A DNA stretch of 64,000 nucleotides. Origin: Coniella vitis. Lineage: Eukaryota > Ascomycota > Sordariomycetes > Diaporthales > Schizoparmaceae. Below are positions 1-11,800 of this stretch, piece after piece. The notes beneath the pieces were generated by a model. That model had not been told where the DNA came from. It did no database searches and saw only the letters and a list, made by a program, of their open reading frames with translations. Location: the NCBI GenBank assembly GCA_011317545.1, contig WUJK01000003.1:3844001-3908000 (forward strand), written 5' to 3'. Position numbers and translations under genes: made by a program. Each line of letters begins with the position of its first letter. Position 1 is the stretch's first letter.

Positions 1-3000
1 TACGAGGCTGAGGACCGAAAAGGATATTGCGTGTTCTCGATATTACGGCGGATGGATGCTCTTCTTGCGTGTATGGTCTCAAGATTTGGTGGTCACGGCT
101 ATGGTCGACTCTTTGGTTTGATTGATCCCGTCTCCTATCGTCTCGGATATTGACCTTATGGGGGCTCGTCAATGCTGATGCTGATGATGACTAGTCTTGC
201 ATTCGAATATGCTGTGATGTTGCCGTTCTGGGAGTTGCACGTTTCGTTTCGCGTGTTCCTCTGTTTTGCTCTGCAAGGAAAGAAATGTCTTTAGGTGTCA
301 GAAAGAGTCCGGGGTCCGTGTAGTCGCCGAAAAAGGAGTGATGTTTATTTTGCGCAGACCAGATGCGTTCACAGATTGGAAAGAATAAAATGAAGTGTGA
401 CTTTGGGCCGGTTCGCTTGAGGCAGGAAGGGAACGAAGCAGAGGAGACGGCGGGGCCGGATCAGGACATTGTAGATCTGGATCTCAGGTCTTTTTTGATT
501 CACCGCCCAGGAAGGCGATCTCGTCGAGACAGACGGGACGTCGTCCATGTCGGGATTTTGGTCGGGTTGTGACGTGGTACCTGCTTGTTTACCAGACCCA
601 GCCTGGTCGATAAAGTAGCCCGCCGAGCGCCTCCTCCTTCTGCTCAGTGTCTGGCCAGCCACGCTTGATCTCCCTGTGGACTACAAGCCAGAGTCCTTGT
701 GCCTGTTACTGAAACCGGGAATCGGTCATTGCAGGGGTCCTCTGCAGGGCTTGCGATGCTTCCTGATGAGGTTGCATTCGCCATGTCAGGCGTGGGTCGT
801 CTGGTGGGGCGCTCGCAGTCGGCGGAGAGCGGACGGGGGGGAGGGAAGCTGCAGGGAACAATTCTGCGAGGCTGTGATGGGAGGAGGGTCTGCTTGGTGG
901 CCTTAGTGCTTCGCTCTGTGCGTCTCTCCATGCAGCAGGAATGGGGGGGCAGAGAGACTCCTCGGAAAGGGGCTAGCTGACTGGTTGGCTGGTGATTCGG
1001 TTGGTTTGGTCGTGCGGGCGGTTTTTGTCGCCTGTCACTAGGCCCAAAATCGTCCTTGTCGACGATTATGTACATACGTGGTGCCCGCTGAGTGGGACTT
1101 TGCCCCAAGATCTCGACGCGAATTGGTCAACTGCTGCTCAGAAGGGCTGTAGAATCATTCCTTCAAGCCAGCAGCTCCGCTGCCATTGTCGCCGACCATG
1201 GTTAGACCAAGCAGTGGGAGGTTGAGCCGATGAAGTTGGGGATTGGCGCCCCTGGCGACTCGCTGGAGTTCTGCTGAAGACCTGGACCCTGTCAAGACGG
1301 GATGCCTGGGAGAATATCCGCACAAGCAGAGGAATCCTTTCCACGGACGACCTGATCGGCACTGCTTGGCCTAATGGTCGGGTGGCTCCTATTCAACCAC
1401 AGCAAGGGCGGAGAGAGCTTACCGTTACCTCGAGGATTCTAAAGTGCAAATTGCCTCGTAGCGCATGGCCGCAGTCCCGTCAGTTGTCCTCGCTTCCCCT
1501 GCTGCTCGAGAAACGAATACACGTGGTAGCCAAGGCTTGTTTAAGACGAGATTTGCTCTTTTGATGGGCAATACGAATAGCCAACCCTTCTGGAGCTTCT
1601 AGCGGATTGTTCCATATGGTATGGTATTCTGGCCGGCCGTATTCCACGCAGTCGGACTTGGCTGCCAACGGTCGGTACCCGCCACGCAGCCCAATCACCG
1701 CCTTGGGCGCACTCATTTGCAAGCATTATTATGTACTCAAGTTGTGCTCGGTGGCGTGGTCGAGTCTTCACAGCCTCGTCGGCGGAGTCGGTCTGTGCAC
1801 TGGGGATTGTGCCGGCTGTTTTCACAAGTTGAATTATGTATGAGCCGGCTGCCATTCTTTCTCCGCCGTCATCTCGCAACAATAGTCCAACACAGCATGA
1901 GGGTCATGTGTCTGGGTTGCACTGTCCGGCACTTGGATGCACAGAAGCAATGCAATGGTCGCCTTCTAGTGCCGTTCTAGAGGACCGAGGTCAATGCGAG
2001 CTACTAGTACTGTAGGCTCAGGGCATCCTTACCGTTGCTATAACTGTGACTTTAGTGCGGTATCTAGGGGTAGCACAGAGGCGCAAAGCACGCCGAGAAC
2101 CAAATTGGTGCTTACATAGTACAAGTGAGAAAGCTGACAGACGGGCGCTGGCTGGCTGGCTGGCTGGGCAGGTAGTGGCGGCGGTAGTGCTGCTGGCGGA
2201 TGATGGCCTGAAACAGACGCGCTTCTCAGGGTTTTCACCGTGGAGGTGGGGGTGTTTCAGTGGCTTCTAGGGGCTGCAACTGTTGTCGAGGTTTGCCTTG
2301 TACGTAGTAGGGGCAGAGGCGGAGAAGCTTGCCAGGATGTCACGCCTACTTGTGCAGCCTGCAGACCTGCTTGGAAGATGGAAAGCTTCAAGGCAGGATC
2401 GCTCCAGTCGGACTTTGCCCGTGCACGTTCTGTGCGGTTCTTTGCCTTCCACTGGCGAGAGGTCGTGGAGCATCACAGGAGGCGCGAAACACCGGTTGTA
2501 TAGTACATACTGCGCGATAAAGTACTATGGTAGCGAGTGGACAAGCACGCTAGCCGCCTTGAACGTGTCGATCGCTAGGCAGACTGTTGCTGGTACTGCT
2601 GCTACCGTTTGTTTATTGTCTGTTATTGTTGTTGTTGATGTCGATTGTCTTGGCACGTATCACGCGTCGAGACCACACAACTGGTGGGGTGACGCTGCTC
2701 TGATCATCTGCAAGACCCAGCCTTCTTTCTGGCCGAGGCGAGCTGCAGGGCTGCCTAAGAGGAAGGGGAAGCCGTCGACGGCGATGCATGCGAGCGGGCC
2801 TCGAGGCGGGCGGAAGATCCGGCGTCAAGGAATGACTGCGCGGAGACACGAGTCCAAACGACTTGAGGGTTCAGGTCGAGCATGCATGTCAGCATCCAAC
2901 ACGTCGCCACAAGATGGGCGACTGGCGGTGCGTGAGGATAGAGATTGGACGGACAAGAGTCGGTGACAAAAGAGCTATGCTACCAAGGATGCGCTGGCAG

Positions 3001-6000
3001 CCTGGCAGAGCAGAATTCCAGTACCGTATCCGCAGCCACTGTATGTCAGCACGCCAGGGGGCTTTTAGCGCATCACACTGTGTTGTCGCTGAAAGAGCTC
3101 TGAAGGTAGCAGGCCTAGCTGCCTAGGTGCTCATCTTTTAGTACCTAAGCATGTACATAGTACGCTAGGTAATCACAGCGAGTACTATAGTACAAACGCG
3201 CCTACCCAAAACGGGACTTGGTCCAGGGCTTGGCTGCGCTGGCTTCCAGGCTGTCAAGGCCCGCGTTATACTAGGTACTATGATATAGCACCTGTCAAGA
3301 TGTTTCGGGGCATGACCAGCATGCAATAGCACAGCCACCCGACCTTCTGGAAGGCGCATCCCCCCTAAGAGTAGCACCCAGTGCAGCTGTGAAACAAGCG
3401 ACGTGCTTCCAAGGTGGCTGGCTACCAATCCTCTCGTCTTGCCTTCCTATTCTTGGGGCTCTGCATATTCCGGCTGCTACTTTCTCAATGGGGCACAACG
3501 ACACAGCTACACAAGCTTGTGTGGCATCCCAAGACAAGACGAGACACTCGACCGGAAATTGACACGGAGACACGCGCCGTTGAGACGGCACTGCAGATGT
3601 TGTGTATGTCACCCATCTTCAGAGCAGGTAAGTATGAATGCCATGATGCCGCGGTAGATGCAACAAGTGTACTGTGTATGCCCAACTGACGCAGCAGTCC
3701 AGATGACCTCGTATGCATTCGAACCCACCCGGTTCCCACGACATAGGCATGTAGTCATAAATCCACCCGGCTCCCAGCCAGAGTCGCCTGAAGTGGAAAG
3801 TCAAACGTGGTCCCCCCCTTGCTCGACACCTCCAACAACAATAACGCGTCGTCACTTGGCGTGCTGGCCGCGTGCCCGCCCACATATGCAAAACACAACA
3901 ATCTCCTGCTTCGCAATGAGAGTGGCCCCGCCACGTCGTCCCAATAAGAGCCCAGTTCCCTCTCCTTCCGGCTCGACTGGCCTGCGTCGCGGTCGACGGT
4001 GCTACAGTGCCACTGTCCGCTTCTCCAGTCGCGCGTCTTGCCCCCAGCGGTTAGCCTGCGGGCGCACTCTACACTATGGGCGGACTCTGGTCTATGCGTC
4101 ATTGCTTCTCCCCGTCTTCATTACCATGTGCTAGTGCTATGTACATAGTATCCTTCCACGCGCTCCCGGACGGCCGGGCTAGATTCCACCCGGGCCATAC
4201 GAGCGGCAGTGCTGACGGTAAATTTTGTTATTTCTTCCGGGGTGGGGCGCGACAGAGCTACCTCTTTGTCCCTTTTCCCCCCCGTGAGTTGAACACTGGT
4301 CTACGAAAAAGGAGCACTGACATTGGTGATTACTACTATGTATGATTACTAGGTAATCAGATAGGCAAAGGGCCTGTGGACGACGAGACGCACTGTTGAG
4401 CCATCGCCCAAGCGCCGTAACCGGCCCGAGCCCGAGCTAGGATTTGGTAGTCATCGCAGCCGCCGCCTCTACATAGTACTATATACAAGTCCGCAAACTC
4501 CCACAGCAAGGGTCCAGAATGCAGATCCTCCATTTGGGCGCTCTGCTGAGCACTGCCCCGTTCATTATGTTTGGCTCTACTATGGACTCTACATAGTACC
4601 AGATTTGTCTGGTCGCAAGCAAACTCGGCTCTTTGGTACCCGAGCCTCGGAACTAGGCCAACGGCGCGCAGTGCTAGTCGGTATATCGCTGCTCGGGGAG
4701 GACGGTTGCTTCGAGCACGACATGGATGAGCTCTCGTTCCGTAGTCTCGTTCGGAAAGTAGTTCAAGAGAGCCTATGTAGACCTACCTCCCTTGTTGGAG
4801 TCATTGTCGGCGTGATTTGATCTATTCCAAACTGTTGGTGCAAAACGCCCGATTCACCTTCTGACTCCTGTTTCACGGCCACAGGTGAAAGAACAGTGGC
4901 TTCATAGTGTGAATAGAGCCCTCACCAATGCGCTCCCTGAGCGCCTATCCGCTGTCGGCAAGTCCAAGGGCCAGCCACTGGTCGCAACTGGTATGGTCGA
5001 TAGGAGACCGACCGTACAACTTCACTCAAGATTGAAAGACACATGTATTCCGTTTAGTAGCAGCAGCAGAAGCAGCGGCAATCATCCAATCTATGGCAGC
5101 GTGGGAACAGACAGCCAAGCCAGACCCTCTCCCCCCCCCTTCCTAGCTTGTTTACAGGGCAAAGAAAAATTCTGATCATCGCGATGGAACTCGATCATAC
5201 TCTTTTCGTCTTCGCGCAATGTTCTAGCCCGCAACCCTCTCGTTTCGTCCCGTCTTTGTTTTGTATTTGGGATCCGCCCTCGCGAACCTTGCAGGCAGAC
5301 TGTGATACCTACAAAGTCACGCAAGGTACAAAAGCCCTTGAAACACACAGACACATACACAGACACCACATGCACGTGTATATCTTCAATGACTCGATAC
5401 ACACACGCGAACCTCTCGCAGCCTCTGTCCTTGGCCTAGTCGCCCGAGGTTCCAGTTTGGTCCCCCCTCCGTGTATGCAAGGTATGGTGGACGCCTGTGT
5501 GTGATCTTAGTAAAAGTACTTTAGTACAGCAAGTCTAGTTCTATTCCTTTACAACCCATGATCCCGTCATGTATCTACTCCTTTGCACGCTCACGATTCA
5601 AATCTCTTCATCACATATCTCTGGGGGCGGGGGTCTCAAATGGCGAGAGAAAAATCAGACGCATCTATATAGTTCTTGTCGATTTTGTTTGTGCTCGCGT
5701 GTTTTCTTTGCTGGTCTGCAGTGTTTGGACAAGGCAGGCTCTAAAAAAACAAAGGTTTTGTTAGGTTTTCATGGGATATATATTGTTTATTATGCAGCCC
5801 AAATACGAAACGGTCTGTCGATCAACAGCGTCCGTCCGGGTGTACGATTCTGAGTCCTGCTTCATCAAACAAGATAGTATTTAGAAACCGAACGAAGAGC
5901 GAGAAAAGAAAGGCAAGAAAAGAAAAACAAAGGCAGGGAAGATTCCCCCCCCCCCCCCGTTGCTCCCTCCAAGGCACAAGATCCATAGTTATTATTCCCC

Positions 6001-6974
6001 TCACTCCTTTTTTTTCTTTTCTTTTTTCTTCCCTTCACTTATGCACATCATCGCCAGCTCTGACAAAGATTATTGTACCAGAGCAGTAAAACAGGCTGGT
6101 ATAACCAGACATGTTTGCAAACGCCGATAGCCAACCGCGCGTCATTCCTTGTCAAGGTTTCTTGGTTCAGCATGCTATTTATTATTCGTGAGGAGAAAAA
6201 CAGAAAGCAAGGTAGTAAGTGAGCCAGCCGGTCACTAAAGAGAGCGCGCCTAGACCTACTTAACCCACGGACGCGGGGATAAAATATCACTCTACATATA
6301 ACAACAGGTCAACGGGAGAGTGGATATTGTCTGAGGAATGAAAGATAATTCTTTCCTTGTCATCAATACCATGTGTGCTTTATTTTCATGTGACTTGAGC
6401 GCAGTGCCGGTGCAATGTCGCATGTAGTAGATGGAATGAGTCGTAGTACAAAAGAAAAAAGACGGCCAAAACTGGCCAATCATCTTACACGCTTTGGCCT
6501 ACCAAAGTAATAGTAAGGTTCGCAAACGCTCTGCCGAGGGATGACCGCCTACCCGACATGCCTAACGTGTTCTGTTCCCCCATCATCTACACTGGTGCAC
6601 TGGTGGCTTTTGATGAAGCGTCCGAGGAGAAAAGAAAAGAAAAGACAGAAAAAATGGCTGCTTGGTAAATCCTCACCTTAATTCTACGTCTCTAACATTC
6701 TGGGCTGTATTACGCTATGCTTGATTGGATTCGGTGCTTTGGCAAGGTTGCAATGCATCCAGAAATCATTTGTGGTCAGAATAAATGTAAAGCACGCTAT
6801 TGTGTACTTTTCACGGTGAAATGAAATCAAATTTCTTAGCACATACAGAGAGCGATTGCCATCCAGCATTGACTGATATAAAATCGCACCCATATAGTTT
6901 CAACCAAAAATTGTGTTCTGCGGACTGTTCCCTGCTCTCTAATGGGCACCACGGCCGCCATGTATAGTGTTCTA
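1..6974. other. Gene-free interval, left edge
   Basis: I see no supportable gene. The longest open frame (2283-2966 +) has no recognisable family, no intron signals and a composition like translated non-coding DNA. The interval holds four exact copies of the 10-base motif TACATAGTAC (2113, 3154, 4470, 4590) and near copies at 4142 and 4334, a GGCTG run near 2150-2168, and a C-tract near 5945-5959. The part just left of 6975 should include the 3' UTR of the aminomutase gene. The first 300 bases could be UTR of a gene outside the window, but nothing in them shows this. Confidence 0.6.
2113..4599. repeat. Motif cluster 1: TACATAGTAC copies
   Basis: Exact TACATAGTAC occurs at 2113-2122, 3154-3163, 4470-4479 and 4590-4599, with nine-base variants at 4142 and 4334 (the latter reversed). 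The copies share no flanking sequence beyond the core, so they do not look like fragments of one transposon family. The extended form GTACATAGTAC has GTAC at both ends and is a near-palindrome, as expected for a site bound by a dimer. The function is unknown. Confidence 0.7.
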
Positions 6975-8848
6975 TCACTTTTGACTCTCTGCGACAGGGA
7001 CGAAATCAACCTTGGCACCCGGATCATAATACTTGAACACTTTCGGCTTGCCCGCACCGCGATCATTGCCCTCTGTGACAGCAGGGGCGACAAACGTTGA
7101 GATGCCTGTTTCGCGGTTGTATTCCCTGAAGGAGTTGCTCAGCCTCTTGCCTCCTCCACCCGGCAAGTCAACGACAAATTGTGGCATCATGAATCCTGCA
7201 ATTGAGCCGCGGATCTGCTCTTCAAGGTCCAAGATCGTTTGCAAGGGGGTCCTCAGGTGCTCTGAATTGGTTACCATGTCAAATTGATAGACGTAGTACT
7301 AGGGTATCAGTTAGCTTCCATCACCACTACCTGCGAGATGCGCATGGAGATAGAAGAGCATTGGAATCAGCTTGCACACAGGGATAATGACTTACGGGTT
7401 GAATGTGCATGTCAGCCAGGCTCCTGATGAGCCTAGACAAAGTCTTGACGTTATCATTGACGCCCTTGATTAGGACAGTCTGGCAGCGGACGGTCAGCTT
7501 TTCCTCGAACAATCTCTTTGCGGCCGCCTTTGTGACCCATGTGATCTCATCTGGATGGTTGAAGTGCGTGTGCAGAGCCACCGCCTTGTTCGCCTGCCTC
7601 GCCTTGTTTGCGACTTCAATCAGTGCATCAGTCCAACCATCATTGGGATCGAGAATGCGGCCCGGCGAGACACACAATCCCTTGGATGCGAAGCGAAATC
7701 GTTGAATGTGGGGGATGGCAATGAGTCTCTCGCCGAGACAGCGGATCATGTCTGGAGTCAGCGCCCACGTGTCCCCGCCCGAGAGAACAATGTCTTGAAG
7801 CTGTGGTGTGGCTTCGATGTATTCGAACACCTTCTCCCATCGCGACTTTGATGGGGTGAGGAAGCTCAATGTCTTGTGTAGAGCGCAGGTATTACCGCCC
7901 ACAGCACGGGCACGAGTGCAGCCGACGCAGTACGTTGGGCATGCGGAGGTGGCTACAGTCATGCGACACAAGTGCATCATCAGCCAAAGATCGATTTCAA
8001 AGGAGGGGGACTCAACACAGTAACTAGCGTTGCAGAGCGTGGCTTACTGAGGAAAAGGCCTTTGTCATGATATCGATGAATGAAGCCCGGTGCAGCTTCG
8101 TCTCCATGCTCATGCAACGAGTCAAGCTCCAGATAAGGAGGGTTGGGAAGCATGTGTGACTTTAGCACCACAAACTGGCGGAAGATGGGGTCGTTTCGCG
8201 GATCTTGCCAGTTGATGCGGCTGAGGAGGTAGGGACTATTCCCACACGACTTGTCAGAGTTTTGCTGGTTCAAAGCACCAGACAAGGTGTCGACCGTCTG
8301 GTTATTGATCGGAAAACTTACGTGATGCGGATTGCCATAGTGGCCGCTTTGGCGCCTTTGATGACGTCTTCCAGGAAGTCATCCTTGCTCTGAGTCTTGG
8401 ATCCCGCCTGGTCAAACGGCACCGTGTCGGGCACGACTTCTTGGAGGAATTTCAAGAGAACCTCTATGCCATCGATGGTACATGTCGACTGTACACACGG
8501 GAAGTGGAATTGACAGTCAGTCGTTTTGCAGCGATACGATTGCGCATAGAAGCACCGATAACGGAATATGTGACCCGGGTTAAGCCAGCATGGAAGACTT
8601 ACAGAGAATCTCTGGGACATGAACGTCTCGGGTGAGACGTCTACCCAGCGGGGGATCTTCCGCCAGAATTCGTCTTTGTGTGGCATCGGATCAAGCGAAG
8701 GCTGGTGTATGTCACTGGCCGGGTCGTCTGCTTTGTCTTTTGCAGGCAAAGTTGCATAGGTATTCCGACACCCGATCGCAGTGGGCAAAGTGCGCAAGTA
8801 AGGTCGCCTCATGGCGCGTGAGAAGGCGGTAGCTGTGAAGACCGTCAT
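6975..8848 (-). CDS. Lysine 2,3-aminomutase-like radical SAM/PLP protein
   Basis: Five exons on the minus strand: 8848-8603, 8488-8322, 8235-8048, 7952-7396 and 7298-6975. The four introns (86-114 bp) have GTAAGT or GTAAGC donors and AG acceptors, and the join stays open for 493 residues. The KamA family moves the alpha-amino group of lysine to the beta carbon using a 4Fe-4S cluster, S-adenosylmethionine and PLP. Visible here are the cluster motif CPTYCVGC (Cys205, Cys209, Cys212), the run SGGD after it, HTHFNHP, and the PLP-lysine motif PGGGGK (Lys437). The protein ends soon after, so the C-terminal zinc-binding cysteines of clostridial KamA seem absent. The first 35 residues are rich in Arg, Ala and Thr and poor in acidic residues, which could be a mitochondrial presequence (inference). 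The substrate may not be free lysine. The family is largely bacterial, so ancient transfer into fungi is plausible. Confidence 0.9.
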
Positions 8849-11800
8849 CTTGGAGGCCGACAGAGTCTGTTATGGTCCTGTGTTCGTGTCTTGAAGTGCC
8901 GTAGTGATTCTGGCGTACGGGAATATGGTGCTAAGGCACAGTTTTCTTTAGTGTTGCGCGATATCTGGGGCCAAAGGACTGTAGGTGGCTGTGGTGTTTG
9001 AAACGGGAAGGCATGGAGGTGCTTACATGGGCAGGCACGCAGGCATGCAGAGAATCGTACCTCCCCGCTAGGTAGTCAACAAGTAGGCAGGAAGGCCGTG
9101 TGTCGCTTGGGCAGCTCCCAGGTAACTGCTTGTTGTAGTGGTACTTCCAAGGTGGTCAGCATGAAATTCTCATTGACTTGCTGCATTTCCAGATTTAGCA
9201 GTCAACGCAAGGGAATCAGAGCATCCAGGCCTGAGCAGCTTGCAACAGTTGGCCTCCGTACAGCGAACGAGGGCCTCCTAGGTGAGTCCTAACACTGAGT
9301 TGGTTGCGCGTTACATACTAGATGCTAAGCAGCGATATTTGGCGACCGTAACAGATGCGAGAATCCTGTGAGTGAGATATCACGGCAGAACAAAGGACAA
9401 GACTGCTGTTGCAGCACACCAGCAACGACGACGACGACGACGACGAAAGAGAAGCAAAGAGCAGGGCTTGGAGGCATAATACTGGTCCAGTCCAATCCAG
9501 TCCAGCTCGGGACGAGGCAGATATAGAAAGTCTCTGTCTTCTACCGTTGCGGCTCGATCTATGGAGCCACACGATTATTGCCAACGCCTCAGCTTCTCGT
9601 CCGTCCACTCAGTTCGATACGCCTCTCTTGCCACAACACGCATCGTCTCCATTCCTCTGCCGCAGTCCCAGCTCATCGGTATCCAACCACAGACTTGCAA
9701 GGAAGGTCCACGCATCCACCCGGGGGACCAACACCTTTCGCAGTGCAGGTCAGGCTCTAGAAGCTCGTACATTGAGATGAGACTATCATGGTTCCCCGCC
9801 CCTCACAGCCGAGAGCCGACCTGATTAGGCAAATGGAGTGCAGATACTAACCTTCCGAGTCGATCCACCGTCTATGCAATTCCTCAGGAGGACCGTGGTG
9901 AAAGTCACATGAAACCATTTTCTGGTTGCTGCGTGATACTGTCCGCTATCGCTTATGGATGACAGCGCGGCAGTGCATCTCACGGCCGGAGCTCGATCCT
10001 TCTACAGCCCGTCCAGGCTCGTTGGCAAGGATCGACCAGAATATCAAGCAAACAGTCAACCAACAAACGAGAGAATGGTCTCGATGCTCTAGCTGTGGGA
10101 CTTTGTTGATCGGATGAAGGCCCCTTGCCATGCTGAGCAGGTGACGCACGGCAAAGGCAGGATAGCTCAGCCCATTCAAAGTCGCAGGTTGCGAACAAAG
10201 TACGCTGGCATTGTGGCTTCTCCAGGAGACCCGGCTGCCCATTGGAACGCTGTGACAGTGCCAACTGTTGGATTACTTGGCCCGACCGTGGCTTGCTCCA
10301 TGCATCATGCATGACTGGATGCACTCGACCAGGCTTCGACTGTCTGGTGGAGCATCTTTACTCCGGGGAGCCTACCTGTAACAACAGACAGCACCAGATG
10401 CGTGTGCAAGCCTCAATACCAACGCAAACATCGGTGTATATCTCTTGATATACGAGAAGTTGTCCCAAGGTACATTATCGCTCGGCAAAGACCTCCACCG
10501 GAGTGCTGCTGCGCGCTGTTGGGGGTTGAAGCCTCCCCGGAAACGAGTGTTGAATATAAAGTCCGTTGAGCTAATACATTTGTTGAAATAGGGGTACGTG
10601 AAGACCAATGGTACTGAACGTTGGCAGCTTTGGCAAGCCAGTGCACAAACTTCGTGATCTGCGCGATGCCGCATCTTGATTGTTATCTTATGCTTCTTCA
10701 GACAAGAGCAGCCTATCTGGTCGAGTACCCAGGTGGTTCAACGAGTACATTGCCAAGTGTCTGCCCTAGAATGAGCTAGACTAATGTTGTCCGATATAGC
10801 ACGCTACTGACAGCTCGATAGACCAATTCCCGCTGTCCTATAGTCTAGAGAAAACGTTGGCACTTGTTTCATTGCATGAAGTCCAGCAAAGGCTGAAATT
10901 ATTGTGATAAAATCACTTACTACTTAGGTAGGCCACGAGCGGCTTAACGGCGCTTTTCCCCAGTCTCGGCTTCTTCAACATCGTGGATGTCATCTAATCA
11001 ACAATCAAAAGCAGATACGTATGCGTTGCTTGTCGCTCCTTACGGAAATACCTGCGTAAAACGACTCCTGGTACGAACGAGCAGCGAAGCCCGACAGCGA
11101 CATCAAACAAGCTGGGTTAAACAATGGCAGCTTTCTACATAAAGATGTAAGTATACAGCTAGCTAACAGACTATGCTTCTAGACTTCAAACCTGATGGAC
11201 TTTGTTGAGAGACAGTAATCAGGCGAGATACTGCATTGTCAGAATCATTGCCTAGGGGACGCTTGTTGTGTTCGACGCTACAGCCAGACGCAAGATGCTT
11301 TGAGCAAGTTTGCCTGGCATCATTGGGCAGCGGAGGCGATCCTCCTCACCAAATGGGACGAGAGCCATCTGGCCGCGCTTTCTGTAGTCCGTGGAAGACT
11401 CGAACATGCCATTTAGGTGTAGTCGTAGCAGCGAGTTGATGCGTTGTCATTGCTTTAACCCCAAACGCCTCTAGGTTCCGCTGACATCTCCCGCAGCAAC
11501 AGGATCAACGACACCCGGAAAAAGGAAGTCCTCATTACAACTACACCACATGATTGCACACAGTGTCTTTGAAGGGAGACCATCGCAAGCTCCGTCCCGC
11601 ACCTACTTCGTCCACGTCAGTCCCAAAACAGCAACATGCCCGTCATCGCGCTGACAACTTGATATAACCAACACCGGCCAGTAATCTCTAGCATATCCAG
11701 ATGCTATTGCTGCCCCCCTTTGATCGCCACGTCAGAGCGGCTAAGATGCACCCAGGCCATCTTAAATATTACAAAACCCGTGCTTTGACGGATGTTCGAT

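Noticed and set aside
2283..2966. 227-codon open frame on the plus strand
   Set aside because: No family features, mixed composition like translated non-coding DNA, and overlapping frames of similar length on the same stretch.
9409..9780. 123-codon open frame beginning with an Asp run
   Set aside because: The Asp run is a translated ACG/GAC microsatellite and the rest has no recognisable features.
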